Source of the DNA: Neobacillus sp. Marseille-Q6967
Lineage (GTDB): Bacteria; Bacillota; Bacilli; Bacillales; Cytobacillaceae
DNA length: 64,000 nucleotides
NCBI RefSeq assembly: GCF_946151075.1
Contig: NZ_OX267715.1
Location: forward strand, 1,093,881-1,157,880
Reading direction: 5' to 3'
Both the position numbers and the translations under genes were made by a program. The notes beneath the pieces are model-generated. The model made no database searches. It was not told the DNA's origin and saw nothing but the letters and a program-made list of their open reading frames with translations. Of the stretch, positions 42,236 through 50,453 are shown one piece after another (the first letter of the stretch is position 1; every line of letters begins with the position of its first letter).

Positions 42236-43390
42236 ATGGATAGACCTTTTTTAACAGAAAGTCATGAGCTTTTTAGAAAGTCTCTTCGTAAATATTTAGA
42301 AAAGAATGTCATTCCTTATTTCGAGCAATGGGAGGAAGAACGCCGAGTACCACAATCTTATTGGAACGAACTGGGTGAACTCGGTTTCTTATGCCCATGG
42401 CTGGATGAGGAATATGGCGGAATGAATGCTGATTTTGGATACTCAGTAGTGCTGGGAGAAGAACTGGAAAAAGTAGGAACAGGAATCAGCGGACCGTCGA
42501 TTCACAATGATATTGTGATGCCCTATATTTCTTCCTATGGCTCGGAGGAGCAAAAGAAAAAATGGCTGCCGCGCAGTACAACAGGCGAAATCATATCATC
42601 AGTGGCCATGACAGAACCAGAAACAGGCTCGGATTTGGCTGCGATTAAAACAACAGCCGTTAGAGACGGCGACCATTTTGTCATTAATGGGGAAAAAACA
42701 TTTATTTCAAATGGATATACTGCGAATTTTGTCGTTCTCGTTTGTAAAACGAACCCGAACGCAAAACCAGCACATAATGGAATCAGCTTGATTGTACTAG
42801 ATGCAATTGATCAAGAAGTTCCTGGCTTCCGGAAAGGCAAAAAGCTAAATAAAGTCGGACAGCATTCCGCTGATACGGCTGAATTAATCTTTGAAGACTG
42901 CCGGGTGCCAGTTGAAAATTTACTTGGTGAAGAATGTAAAGGTTTTTATTACTTAATGGAGAAACTCCAGCAAGAACGTTTAACGGTAGCAATTGGAGCT
43001 ATGACAGCTGCAGAGCGCATGTTAGAGATTACCCTCGATTATGTAAAGCAGCGTGAAGCGTTTGGAAAGCCAATTAGTAAATTCCAAAATACGCAATTTA
43101 AAATTGCTGAAATGGCAACACAAATCAAGATTGGCCGTACCTTTGTTGACAACCTGATTGTGAAACATATGGCTAATGAAAATATTGTAACAGAGGTTTC
43201 CATGGCAAAGTGGTGGACCACCGATATGGCGAAGAAAGTTGCAACCGAATGTATGCAGCTGCACGGGGGTTACGGTTATATGGAAGAATACGAGATTGCA
43301 AGAAGATATCGTGATATCCCCATCTCATCTATCTATGCAGGAACCAATGAAATCATGAAAGTAATCATAGCTAAGAATTTGGGACTTTAA
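42236..43390 (+). CDS. Acyl-CoA dehydrogenase, long-chain (ACADL-like) clade
   Basis: A 384-residue acyl-CoA dehydrogenase, third paralogue of this clade in the window. AMTEPETGSDLAAIKT near residue 122 and KLQQERL near residue 241 (expected catalytic Glu) are intact. The C-terminus YAGTNEIMKVIIAKNLGL is nearly the same as in the protein at 23263. ATG 42236 follows AAGGGAG at 11 bases; the ATG at 42215 lies before that site. It forms a short operon with thiolase before and hydratase after. Confidence 0.9.
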   Translation: MDRPFLTESHELFRKSLRKYLEKNVIPYFEQWEEERRVPQSYWNELGELGFLCPWLDEEYGGMNADFGYSVVLGEELEKVGTGISGPSIHNDIVMPYISSYGSEEQKKKWLPRSTTGEIISSVAMTEPETGSDLAAIKTTAVRDGDHFVINGEKTFISNGYTANFVVLVCKTNPNAKPAHNGISLIVLDAIDQEVPGFRKGKKLNKVGQHSADTAELIFEDCRVPVENLLGEECKGFYYLMEKLQQERLTVAIGAMTAAERMLEITLDYVKQREAFGKPISKFQNTQFKIAEMATQIKIGRTFVDNLIVKHMANENIVTEVSMAKWWTTDMAKKVATECMQLHGGYGYMEEYEIARRYRDIPISSIYAGTNEIMKVIIAKNLGL

Positions 43391-43416
43391 TTTTATAGAA
43401 TAGGAGTGGATTGAAA

Positions 43417-44202
43417 ATGACAAAACTCGTTCATTTAGAAAAAACAGGAGGGATTGCTGTTGTTACAATCGACAATCCCCCAATGAATGTATTAAGCGGA
43501 CAGGTTGTAAGAGAATTAGGTGAGGTATTTACAGATATCGCTAATGATTCCTCTGTTGTTGTTGCAATTTTAACAGGTGCCGGCAATCGTGCGTTTATGG
43601 CAGGTGCAGATATCAAAGAATTTCCATCGTGGCTTGGTTTAGGTAAAGAAGAATTAAAAGAAATTAATATGAACTCTCATAAGGTATTGAATTTTATTGA
43701 TGACCTTCCAAAACCAACGATTGCAGTGTTAAACGGAATTACCTTTGGCGGCGGCTGCGAGCTTGCGTTAACCTGCGATATCCGGATTGCTGAGCAGCAT
43801 GCGAAATTAGGCTTGCCGGAAGTGAAGTTAGGCCTGTTTCCAGGCGGCGGCGGAACTCAGCGCTTATCCAGGTTAATTGGACCTTCGAAAGCAAAGGAAT
43901 TAATGTTCCTTGGAGATCCCATTACAGCAGATGAAGCTCTTTCACTTGGGTTGGTAAACAAAGTGGCGGCATCGGGTGAAGGAATGCAGGCTGCGTTGGA
44001 AATGGCAAAAAAGATGGCTGGCTATTCCCTGCAGGCACTCAGCAGAATTAAGAAGGCTGTAAATGAAGGAGTTGATACTTCTTTTGATGCAGGCATTGAA
44101 ATTGAAGCAGATCTTTTTGCTGAAGTGTTCGCTACAGAAGACGTAAAAGAAGGGGTCGCAGCCTTTATTGAAAAACGTTCTCCTTCTTTTAAACATCGTT
44201 AA
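43417..44202 (+). CDS. Enoyl-CoA hydratase
   Basis: A 261-residue crotonase with canonical features: AFMAGADIKEF near residue 65, NGITFGGGCELAL near residue 108 and LPEVKLGLFPGGGGTQRL near residue 131, which includes a conserved catalytic Glu. It should hydrate 2-enoyl-CoA to 3-hydroxyacyl-CoA. ATG 43417 is 8 bases after AGGAGTG; TTG 43411 is too close to that site. With thiolase and dehydrogenase it completes a compact beta-oxidation set; the matching 3-hydroxyacyl-CoA dehydrogenase may be the SDR at 28760. Confidence 0.9.
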   Translation: MTKLVHLEKTGGIAVVTIDNPPMNVLSGQVVRELGEVFTDIANDSSVVVAILTGAGNRAFMAGADIKEFPSWLGLGKEELKEINMNSHKVLNFIDDLPKPTIAVLNGITFGGGCELALTCDIRIAEQHAKLGLPEVKLGLFPGGGGTQRLSRLIGPSKAKELMFLGDPITADEALSLGLVNKVAASGEGMQAALEMAKKMAGYSLQALSRIKKAVNEGVDTSFDAGIEIEADLFAEVFATEDVKEGVAAFIEKRSPSFKHR

Positions 44203-44229
44203 TTAAATTTAGATAATAGGGAGTTAAAT

Positions 44230-44460
44230 GGTGGGTGGCACCCTATGTGACTTGATTTCTAGTCAAACTCTAAAACGGTCACGTAAAGGCTTTCTATATG
44301 AACAAAGTTCATTTGAAAAGCAAAAACGGTCACGTAGAGGCCTCCTATGTGACCAAAGATCATTAGGAAAAACAAAAACGGTCATGTAGAGGCGCTCTAT
44401 GTGACCAAGGTTCAAATGAAAAAGGAAAAACAATCACGTAAAGCCCCTCTATGGGAACTA
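44230..44460. repeat. Tandem array of 51-52 bp imperfect palindromic units
   Basis: Four units begin at 44275, 44326, 44378 and 44430 with the shared words ACGGTCACGTA(A/G)AGG and CTATGTGACCAA, spaced 51, 52 and 52 bases. A partial unit (CACCCTATGTGAC) precedes them at 44239. Within a unit GGTCAC pairs with GTGACC, so each can fold into a hairpin of about 10 bp; the second and third are best. The intervals (TTCATTTGAAAAGCAAAA-like) are also similar to one another, which makes this a tandem repeat and not a CRISPR. Confidence 0.85.
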
Positions 44461-44505
44461 AATAATAGGATAGTACCAAAGTTGGTAATGTAAATGTTTG
44501 AGTTG

Positions 44506-44552
44506 AGCTAACTAAACTGAATGAGCCTGCAGTCATTCAGTTTAGTTCAGCT
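44506..44552. repeat. Long near-perfect inverted repeat (19 bp stem)
   Basis: AGCTAACTAAACTGAATGA pairs with TCATTCAGTTTAGTTCAGCT, with one extra base in the right arm, around GCCTGCAG. No T run follows on either strand. It may be a terminator relic, a transcript-end stabiliser for the upstream operon, or a protein-binding site. Confidence 0.7.
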
Positions 44553-44716
44553 AAACGATCTTTATGCTCATATTAATTATTAGAAAGAGTCTATACATAC
44601 GTTAAGTATGCTGTGGTTAGGGATTCATCCAACCGAAAACGTAAATTGCGAAAATTCAACGCTTTTAGTAGATAAGGAAGATCAAGAAATCTTAAAACTA
44701 GGAAGGAGACGTAGTT

Positions 44717-45655
44717 TTGCTGAATGATATAGGTGTTACACAAGTTACCATTCCGCTCCCATTTCGCTTAAATCACGTGAATTGCTTTTTAGCAGAGGGA
44801 CAAAGAGGATGGACCATCATTGATGCAGGATTAAATTCAGAAGTTTCGAGGGATATTTGGCAGCCGATTATAGAAAAACACGATGTAAAAGATATTATTT
44901 TGACTCATTATCACCCAGACCACTTCGGCTATGCGGGAACTCTTCAGCAATTAACCAACGCAGAGGTTTGGATGACCGAAGTAGATGAGCAGGCGGGATT
45001 AACTTATTGGGAACCGGAATCAATGGAAGAGGTTAATCGAAACTATGACACATGCGGGCTGCCCAATAATCTATCCCAGGAGTTAACAACCGATGAAAAT
45101 AGCTTTAATGCCAGAGTAAAACCTTATCCTATAGTGAATCATCATCTGATAGAGGGAATGAAACTTCAGTTTGGAAATTATGAATATGAAGTTATTTTTA
45201 CACCGGGGCACTCTGATGGATTGATTACTCTTTATAACGAAGAAAAAAGTATTCTTTTTTCGACCGACCATATCCTGCCGAGAATTTCTCCCAATATTTC
45301 TTACTGGTTCCGCGGCATTCGAAATCCTTTAGAAGCATTTTTTCGTTCGTTGGAAAAAATTAAAAGATTAGATGTGGAATATGTCGTCCCTTCTCATGGT
45401 AAGCCGTTCTGCGGTGCCAATCAACGTATTGAAGAATTATTTTCGCATCATCAAGAACGATTAGAGAAAGTATACGAAATCATTAAAGAACCGAAGACGA
45501 TTTATGAAGTAAACCAACAGCTGTTTCAAAATTTAAATATTCATGAGACTCGCTTTGCTGTTGGCGAAACATTAGCTCATCTTGAATACCTTTATTTAAA
45601 TCAACAATGCAAAAAAAGCATGGAAAATGGTACCTGGTATTACGAAGCAATATAG
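44717..45655 (+). CDS. MBL-fold metallo-hydrolase
   Basis: A 312-residue metallo-beta-lactamase-fold hydrolase. The metal motif reads THYHPDHFG near residue 57 (HxHxDH), with later ligands likely in FTPGHSDGL near residue 156, FSTDH near residue 178 and PSHGKP near residue 226. The C-terminal about 80 residues form an extra helical domain, as in thioesterase-like MBL proteins. TTG 44717 follows AAGGAGA at 7 bases. A crotonase gene follows 13 bases later, so acyl-CoA or lactone hydrolysis is a reasonable guess. Confidence 0.88.
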   Translation: MLNDIGVTQVTIPLPFRLNHVNCFLAEGQRGWTIIDAGLNSEVSRDIWQPIIEKHDVKDIILTHYHPDHFGYAGTLQQLTNAEVWMTEVDEQAGLTYWEPESMEEVNRNYDTCGLPNNLSQELTTDENSFNARVKPYPIVNHHLIEGMKLQFGNYEYEVIFTPGHSDGLITLYNEEKSILFSTDHILPRISPNISYWFRGIRNPLEAFFRSLEKIKRLDVEYVVPSHGKPFCGANQRIEELFSHHQERLEKVYEIIKEPKTIYEVNQQLFQNLNIHETRFAVGETLAHLEYLYLNQQCKKSMENGTWYYEAI

Positions 45656-45668
45656 GAGGATGGTTAGA

Positions 45669-46499
45669 ATGTCCGAGAATTTCATTTGTTCAAATGAACA
45701 TCAAATATTAATGATTATGATTAACCGTCCTGATCGATTAAATGCACTAACCGAATCAGCCATTAATGAATTCATCGGTATTTTGGATCAAGCTGATCAG
45801 GATGATGAAGTAAAGGCGATTATTGTCACGGGCAATGGACGGGGCTTTTGTGCTGGAGCAGACTTAGAAGGCGAAGATCCTTTTGCTGATCAGGATATCC
45901 CCGAAGATGAGTTTCGTGATTGGGGCGGACGCTTAGCACTAAGAATCTATGAGATGAAAAAGCCAATGATTGCGGCGATAAATGGCCCAGCTGTTGGTGT
46001 TGGAATCACGATGACTCTTCCAATGGATGTCCGAATTGCTTCAACAAATGCCAAAATGGGATTTGTTTTTACACGCAGAGGGATAGCCCCTGAGGCGTGC
46101 AGCGGCTGGTTCTTGCCACGAGTGGTTGGTATCAGTAAAGCCGCTGAATGGACGTTGACAGGACGAATCCTCTCTGCTCAAGAAGCATTAGATGGAGGAC
46201 TTATCAGTCAACTTGTTTCACCGGATGAATTACTGCCTAAGGCAGTTTCAATCGCTGCAGAAATTGTAGATAATACCTCCAGTATTTCGGTTGCCCTGAC
46301 AAGACAACTGTTATGGCGAATGCTTGGTGCCGATCACCCCTATGAATCGCATAAAATTGAATCAAAAATGATTCAGTGGCTTGGGGCACAAGAGGATGCA
46401 AAAGAAGGGGTAAAATCCTTTTTAGAAAAAAGACCTGCACAATTTAAGATGAAAGTTAGTTCGGATATGCCGCCTTTTTATCCATGGTGGGACAAGTAA
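45669..46499 (+). CDS. Enoyl-CoA hydratase/isomerase family protein
   Basis: A 276-residue crotonase. FCAGADLEGEDPF near residue 64 and NGPAVGVGITMTL near residue 111 form the oxyanion hole. RRGIAPEACSGWFLPRVVG near residue 140 carries Glu in the loop that has Asp in the protein at 26920. ATG 45669 follows AGGAGGATGG; the longer frame would overlap the MBL gene. A motif of this form (RRGI.PE..S.W.LPR.VG) is common in crotonases paired with acyl-CoA dehydrogenases. Its exact reaction is not clear. Confidence 0.87.
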   Translation: MSENFICSNEHQILMIMINRPDRLNALTESAINEFIGILDQADQDDEVKAIIVTGNGRGFCAGADLEGEDPFADQDIPEDEFRDWGGRLALRIYEMKKPMIAAINGPAVGVGITMTLPMDVRIASTNAKMGFVFTRRGIAPEACSGWFLPRVVGISKAAEWTLTGRILSAQEALDGGLISQLVSPDELLPKAVSIAAEIVDNTSSISVALTRQLLWRMLGADHPYESHKIESKMIQWLGAQEDAKEGVKSFLEKRPAQFKMKVSSDMPPFYPWWDK

Positions 46500-46558
46500 T
46501 GACAGAGGCTGCTAGGACGGGTACTAGGAGACAAAATTGTATAGAGAATTAAGTAAAA

Positions 46559-46585
46559 TGTCCTCTAGAGTGGTTCTAGAGGACA
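46559..46585 (-). terminator. Terminator of the XRE-cupin gene
   Basis: TGTCCTCTAGA and TCTAGAGGACA form a perfect 11-bp stem around GTGGT. On the minus strand ATTTTACTTAA follows. It probably ends the minus-strand regulator gene and may also stop readthrough from the crotonase gene. Confidence 0.65.
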
Positions 46586-46655
46586 AAACAGGTTAAGAAC
46601 CCAATCAAAGTGTCCTTAAGAACAGACCCACTGTAAACTGAAAGCTCTAATAATT

Positions 46656-47204
46656 TTAAAATACCCCATTAAGCTCGGTATTTGAGTATACCGCAATTAG
46701 TACAACTGCTCTTCGATCTCCAATATTGGTTACCTTATGCGGTACACTTGCATTCCAGCTAAATGAGTCGCCTTCTTCTAATGTGACAATATCTTCACCT
46801 TGTTCTGCCAGAACTTTCCCCTCAAGTACGAGGTGGCATTCTTCCCCTTCATGGGCATGGGCGTCTCCAATCGAAGCCCCTGGAGGGAACTCCACACTCC
46901 TTAGGCTTAATCCTCCCATTGAAGAAATATGCTCAAGCTTTAAATTGTTAAAACTTGTTGACGTTCTAGAATCCTTTCGAACGACTTGCATATGCTGTTT
47001 CTTTTCTAACAATAAGTAAGGTAACGGAACTTCTAAAAAGTTCGCTATTGTTTGCAGTGTATTAATTGATGGTGATGTATTATTATTTTCAACATTACTT
47101 ATAAAACCTTTGGAAAGCCCTGTACCTTCACACATTTGGGCAATCGTAATTTTCTTACGGTTTCTGATTGCTCGAATTTTTGAACCGATATCCAGTATAA
47201 CCAC
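46656..47204 (-). CDS. XRE-family regulator with C-terminal cupin domain
   Basis: A regulator of up to 182 residues. The N-terminal helix-turn-helix covers about residues 8-62 (KKITIAQMCEGTGLSKGFIS, then TLQTIANFLEVPLPYLL). The C-terminal cupin spans about residues 105-178 and includes HAHEGEECHLVLEG and PHKVTNIG, a likely small-ligand or metal site. The GTG at 47204 lies inside the AGAGGTGG ribosome site, so translation may start at CTG 47195, giving MDIGSKIR as in relatives. It is divergent from the esterase/DoxX/dioxygenase operon and probably regulates it. Confidence 0.87.
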   Translation of the reverse strand: MVILDIGSKIRAIRNRKKITIAQMCEGTGLSKGFISNVENNNTSPSINTLQTIANFLEVPLPYLLLEKKQHMQVVRKDSRTSTSFNNLKLEHISSMGGLSLRSVEFPPGASIGDAHAHEGEECHLVLEGKVLAEQGEDIVTLEEGDSFSWNASVPHKVTNIGDRRAVVLIAVYSNTELNGVF

Positions 47205-47231
47205 CTCTAAAGTTTCCTAATATAGAACATA

Positions 47232-47261
47232 TTTATATAATAGCAAAAAAAGTATTGACAA
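47232..47261 (-). promoter_or_regulatory. Candidate promoter of the XRE-cupin gene
   Basis: On the minus strand TTGTCA (47261-47256) and TATAAA (47237-47232) are separated by 18 bases. A plus-strand TTGACA at 47255-47260 overlaps it, so the two divergent transcripts may start from overlapping promoters. Confidence 0.45.
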
Positions 47262-47428
47262 TACAAACAGAATCCTGTTAATTTATAAACAATAAATATT
47301 CGTATTAAGAAACAAAAATACGGATTTTATTTTTGTCTTTATGTTTTCTTATATGAATCTTTTTTATTTATTAGGAGATATATAAGGGCACAGGATAGAA
47401 ATAAACTAGAGAAACGAAAGGATGATAT

Positions 47429-48100
47429 ATGTTGAATTCTCCGATGTTTTATGAGCTTCGGCGGCCACAACAAATCAATCCGGATCAAACCTACCCTGCA
47501 CTGTTTTTAATGCACGGGATTGGCAGCAATGAACAAAACATGTTGTCTTTGGTCCATGGGTTAGAAGATAAGTTTTTTATATTTAGTATTCGTGGTCATC
47601 TGATGCAGCCGCCTGGTTTTGCCTTTTTTACAATTGAAGGCTACGGGAAGCCCCACCGTGAAGTGTTTGATCAAGCCGTAAATAAGTTAACGAATTTTAT
47701 TGATTATGCTTGCGAACAGTATCCTCTGGATAAGGACAAATTATACCTCATGGGCTTTAGTCAGGGGGCCATTCTAGCGATGACGCTTGGTTTATCACTA
47801 GGAAGCAAGATTAAAGGGATTATCGCATTAAGCGGTTATATTCCTGCATTTGTTAAGGAAGAGTACAAAATACAATCTGTTGAACAGCTGTCAGCTTTTA
47901 TTTCACATGGTGAAATGGACCAAGTCCTTCCATTTGAATGGGGAGTGGCTAATCATGAATACTTCCGTGTTTTAGGTGCAAAGGTTACCTTCCGTACCTA
48001 TCCAGATGGCCATACAATTTCAATGGAAAATTATCAGGATTTTATGAAATGGTTATTAAATGATCTAAATAAATATAAGGGAGAGACAAAAAAATGTTAA
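47429..48100 (+). CDS. Phospholipase/carboxylesterase family alpha/beta hydrolase (MhqD-like)
   Basis: A 223-residue serine esterase. The nucleophile elbow is GFSQGA near residue 111, the oxyanion stretch LMHGIGSNEQNML near residue 28, the acid in HGEMDQVLPF near residue 165 and the His in DGHTIS near residue 194. In Bacillus subtilis the related MhqD is induced by quinones together with MhqP (DoxX family) and ring-cleaving dioxygenases. Here a DoxX gene overlaps its end by 7 bases and a dioxygenase follows, so a similar role is likely. Confidence 0.85.
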   Translation: MLNSPMFYELRRPQQINPDQTYPALFLMHGIGSNEQNMLSLVHGLEDKFFIFSIRGHLMQPPGFAFFTIEGYGKPHREVFDQAVNKLTNFIDYACEQYPLDKDKLYLMGFSQGAILAMTLGLSLGSKIKGIIALSGYIPAFVKEEYKIQSVEQLSAFISHGEMDQVLPFEWGVANHEYFRVLGAKVTFRTYPDGHTISMENYQDFMKWLLNDLNKYKGETKKC

Positions 48101-48516
48101 AAAAATATGAGATTGGTACGTTAATTCTTCGAGTGATGTTAGGTGTTATATTCTTTGTGCATGGACTTGTGAAATTCCAAGGCGGTATTGAAAATACGGT
48201 TGGCTGGTTTGCGTCCATTGGACTTCCTGGATTTCTGGCATATGCTGTAGCCTTATTAGAAATGGTTGGCGGAATTGCTCTTATTATCGGATTAGGAAGC
48301 AGACTATTTTCAGGTTTATTCGTAATCTTAATGCTTGGTGCAACAGTTAAAGTAAAATTAGCAGGCGGGCTTTTAGGAAACGGCCAAGGGGCCGGATATG
48401 AGTTAGACTTAGCTTTAATGGCGATGGCATTAGTTATTGCTATAACTGACAGCAAGCTGTTTGCAGTTGATCAAATTCTTTTCAAAAATCAAAAAAGAGA
48501 AACACAATCTGTATAA
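48094..48516 (+). CDS. DoxX family membrane protein (MhqP-like)
   Basis: A 140-residue protein with four predicted membrane segments. The N-terminal pattern ILRVMLGVIFFVHGLVKF with GWFASIGLP after it, and LEMVGGIALIIGLGSR near residue 67, are typical of the DoxX/MhqP group. GGGAGAGAC lies just before the ATG, within the esterase end. MhqP-type proteins accompany quinone-detoxifying enzymes; their molecular activity is uncertain. Confidence 0.87.
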   Translation: MLKKYEIGTLILRVMLGVIFFVHGLVKFQGGIENTVGWFASIGLPGFLAYAVALLEMVGGIALIIGLGSRLFSGLFVILMLGATVKVKLAGGLLGNGQGAGYELDLALMAMALVIAITDSKLFAVDQILFKNQKRETQSV

Positions 48517-48534
48517 AAAGAAGGAGGAACAAGT

Positions 48535-49314
48535 ATGCTTCCATCATTCTTTATCGCTCATGGTGCCCCGTTACTTGCCATTGAGAACAATGAATACACT
48601 CAATTTTTAAATCAATTAGGACAGGACTTGCCGCGTCCTAAAGCCATCGTATTATTTTCCGCCCATTGGGAATCACAAACCCAAAAAATAAGTGAAGTGG
48701 CTCAATACGAAACGATTTATGATTTTGGAGGGTTTGACCCGGAGTTATATACAATTAAATATCCCGCTCTAGGAGATCAAGGCTTATCCCAAGAAATTAA
48801 AAATTTATTTACTTCAAATGGAATCCCTTTTCAAGTAGAAACGGAACGCGGGCTTGACCACGGGGCATGGGTGGTACTAAGGATGTTGTATCCAAATGCA
48901 GATGTTCCGGTAATCGCGATGTCTGTCAATCCACGCTTAACCCCTGAAGAACAATATAAGATTGGAAAATCGTTATCCGTATTGCGTCAAAACGACATTT
49001 TAATTATTGGCAGCGGCGGTACGGTGCATAACTTAAGAGCGGTTAAATTTGCAGATAATGGGGAAATCGATCAATGGGCTGTAGAGTTTGATGTCTGGTT
49101 AGCAACCTATCTTCACCATTGGGACCTTGAATCATTATTTAAGTATGATTCACTTGCACCGTATGCAGAGTATGCTGTTCCTCGTTATGGAAACGAACAT
49201 TTTATTCCCATTTTCTATGCAATGGGGGCTGCAGATAATAAACAAATAGCTTCATTACTTCACCGGAGTTTTCGTTACGGTAACCTAAGCCATAGTGTAT
49301 GGCAATTTGGATAA
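48535..49314 (+). CDS. DODA-type extradiol ring-cleaving dioxygenase (LigB/YgiD family)
   Basis: A 259-residue class III extradiol dioxygenase. Zinc/iron ligands are expected at His in FIAHGAPLLAI near residue 9, His in FSAHWESQ near residue 40, and His in DHGAWVVLRM near residue 105. The C-terminal EHFIPIFYAMGAA near residue 222 matches the family. It would open a catechol or aromatic diol ring. GAAGGAGGAAC precedes the ATG. With MhqD- and MhqP-like partners it probably removes catechols or hydroquinones. Confidence 0.88.
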   Translation: MLPSFFIAHGAPLLAIENNEYTQFLNQLGQDLPRPKAIVLFSAHWESQTQKISEVAQYETIYDFGGFDPELYTIKYPALGDQGLSQEIKNLFTSNGIPFQVETERGLDHGAWVVLRMLYPNADVPVIAMSVNPRLTPEEQYKIGKSLSVLRQNDILIIGSGGTVHNLRAVKFADNGEIDQWAVEFDVWLATYLHHWDLESLFKYDSLAPYAEYAVPRYGNEHFIPIFYAMGAADNKQIASLLHRSFRYGNLSHSVWQFG

Positions 49315-49323
49315 GCAAACTAA

Positions 49324-49351
49324 AACACTAACGTAAACGTTAGTGTTTTTT
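49324..49351 (+). terminator. Rho-independent terminator after the dioxygenase
   Basis: AACACTAACG pairs with CGTTAGTGTT around TAAA, followed by a T run. It lies 9 bases after the stop. Confidence 0.9.
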
Positions 49352-49460
49352 ATTCAGTGCATATATTTTGAACGTAATTCTTTTTTTTGATATTATTATA
49401 CGGTTAATGTTATAAACCATTATCTATACTATAAATATAAAAAGTTTTAAGGTGGTTATT

Positions 49461-50411
49461 ATGAGTCAAGACTATAGAGTGTTATTATATTATAAATATG
49501 TAAATATCGAAAATCCTGAAGAGGTTGCCGATGAGCATCGCCAATTCTGTAACGATTTAGGATTAAAAGGCCGGATTATCATTGCTGCTGAAGGCATTAA
49601 TGGGACTGTTTCAGGCACGGTTGAACAAACCGATGCGTATATTAAATATATGGACGAGCATCCCCTATTTTCCGATACTGTCTTCAAAATTGATGAGGCA
49701 TCAGAGCATGCATTTAATAAGATGAAAGTCCGTTATAGACCAGAGCTTGTTACGTTACGGTTAGAAGATGATGTAGATCCGAAAGTGACAACCGGAAAAC
49801 ATTTAAAGCCGAAAGAATTTTTTGAAGCTATGCAAAGAGAAGATACGGTTGTCATTGATGCCCGTAATGATTATGAATATGATCTAGGCCATTTTAGAGG
49901 CGCAGTACGGCCTGATATTTTAAATTTCCGCGACCTGCCGGATTGGATTCGAGAAAATAAGGAGCAATTTGAGGGAAAGAAAATTCTTACGTATTGTACA
50001 GGCGGCATTCGTTGTGAAAAGTTCTCTGGCTGGCTCTTAAACGAAGGATTTGAAGATGTTTCCCAATTAGAAGGCGGTATTGTCACTTACGGTAAAGATC
50101 CTGAAGTACAGGGTGAATTATGGGATGGCAAGCTTTATGTCTTTGATGAGCGTATAAGTGTCCCTGTTAACCGTAAAGAACATGTTGTTGTAGGTAAGGA
50201 TTACTTTACTGGCGAACCTTGTGAACGTTACGTTAATTGTGCTAACCCAGAATGTAACCGAAAAATCCTTTGCTCTGAAGAAAGTGAGCACAAGCATTTA
50301 CGCAGCTGCTCTCATGAATGCAGAACCCATCCGCGCAACCGCTATGTTGCTGAGCATGGATTGAGCCAGGAAGAAGTAGAAGAAAGATTAGCCAATCTAC
50401 AAGAAGCATAG
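49461..50411 (+). CDS. trhO: tRNA uridine(34) hydroxylase TrhO (rhodanese domain)
   Basis: A 316-residue protein of the YbfQ/YceA family, which oxidises U34 of certain tRNAs to 5-hydroxyuridine. The N-terminal about 95 residues form the acylphosphatase-like domain ([13 protein letters not shown] near residue 37). The rhodanese domain has its Cys in [14 protein letters not shown] near residue 178. A C-terminal Cys-rich stretch ([18 protein letters not shown]) may bind zinc. ATG 49461 follows AAGGTGG; GTG 49452 lies in that site. It is a single gene flanked by terminators. Confidence 0.93.
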   Translation: MSQDYRVLLYYKYVNIENPEEVADEHRQFCNDLGLKGRIIIAAEGINGTVSGTVEQTDAYIKYMDEHPLFSDTVFKIDEASEHAFNKMKVRYRPELVTLRLEDDVDPKVTTGKHLKPKEFFEAMQREDTVVIDARNDYEYDLGHFRGAVRPDILNFRDLPDWIRENKEQFEGKKILTYCTGGIRCEKFSGWLLNEGFEDVSQLEGGIVTYGKDPEVQGELWDGKLYVFDERISVPVNRKEHVVVGKDYFTGEPCERYVNCANPECNRKILCSEESEHKHLRSCSHECRTHPRNRYVAEHGLSQEEVEERLANLQEA

Positions 50412-50413
50412 AA

Positions 50414-50452
50414 AAAAGGCTGTACTCTCAAAATATTGAGGTACAGCCTTTT
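50414..50452. terminator. Bidirectional terminator between trhO and the GH18 gene
   Basis: AAAAGGCTGTAC-T-CTCAA pairs with TTGAGGTACAGCCTTTT around AATA, with one bulged T. A/T runs on both sides let it work for both convergent genes. Confidence 0.9.
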
Positions 50453-50453
50453 C

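Larger units (their letters stand above)
44203..44716. other. Repeat-rich intergenic region without a supported gene
   Basis: This gap of 514 bases holds a tandem array of palindromic units (44230-44460) and a separate long hairpin (44506-44552), described separately. A 39-codon open frame from ATG 44609 runs into the next gene start, but it has no ribosome site or recognisable motif. The last 20 bases carry GGAAGGAGACG, the ribosome site of the hydrolase at 44717. Confidence 0.7.

Noticed and set aside
44275..44460. CRISPR-like regular spacing
   Set aside because: The intervals between the conserved parts are themselves similar to each other and no cas gene is near, so it is a tandem repeat.
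44609..44727. 39-codon open frame before the MBL hydrolase
   Set aside because: No ribosome site, no recognisable motif, and it overlaps the ribosome site and start of the next gene.
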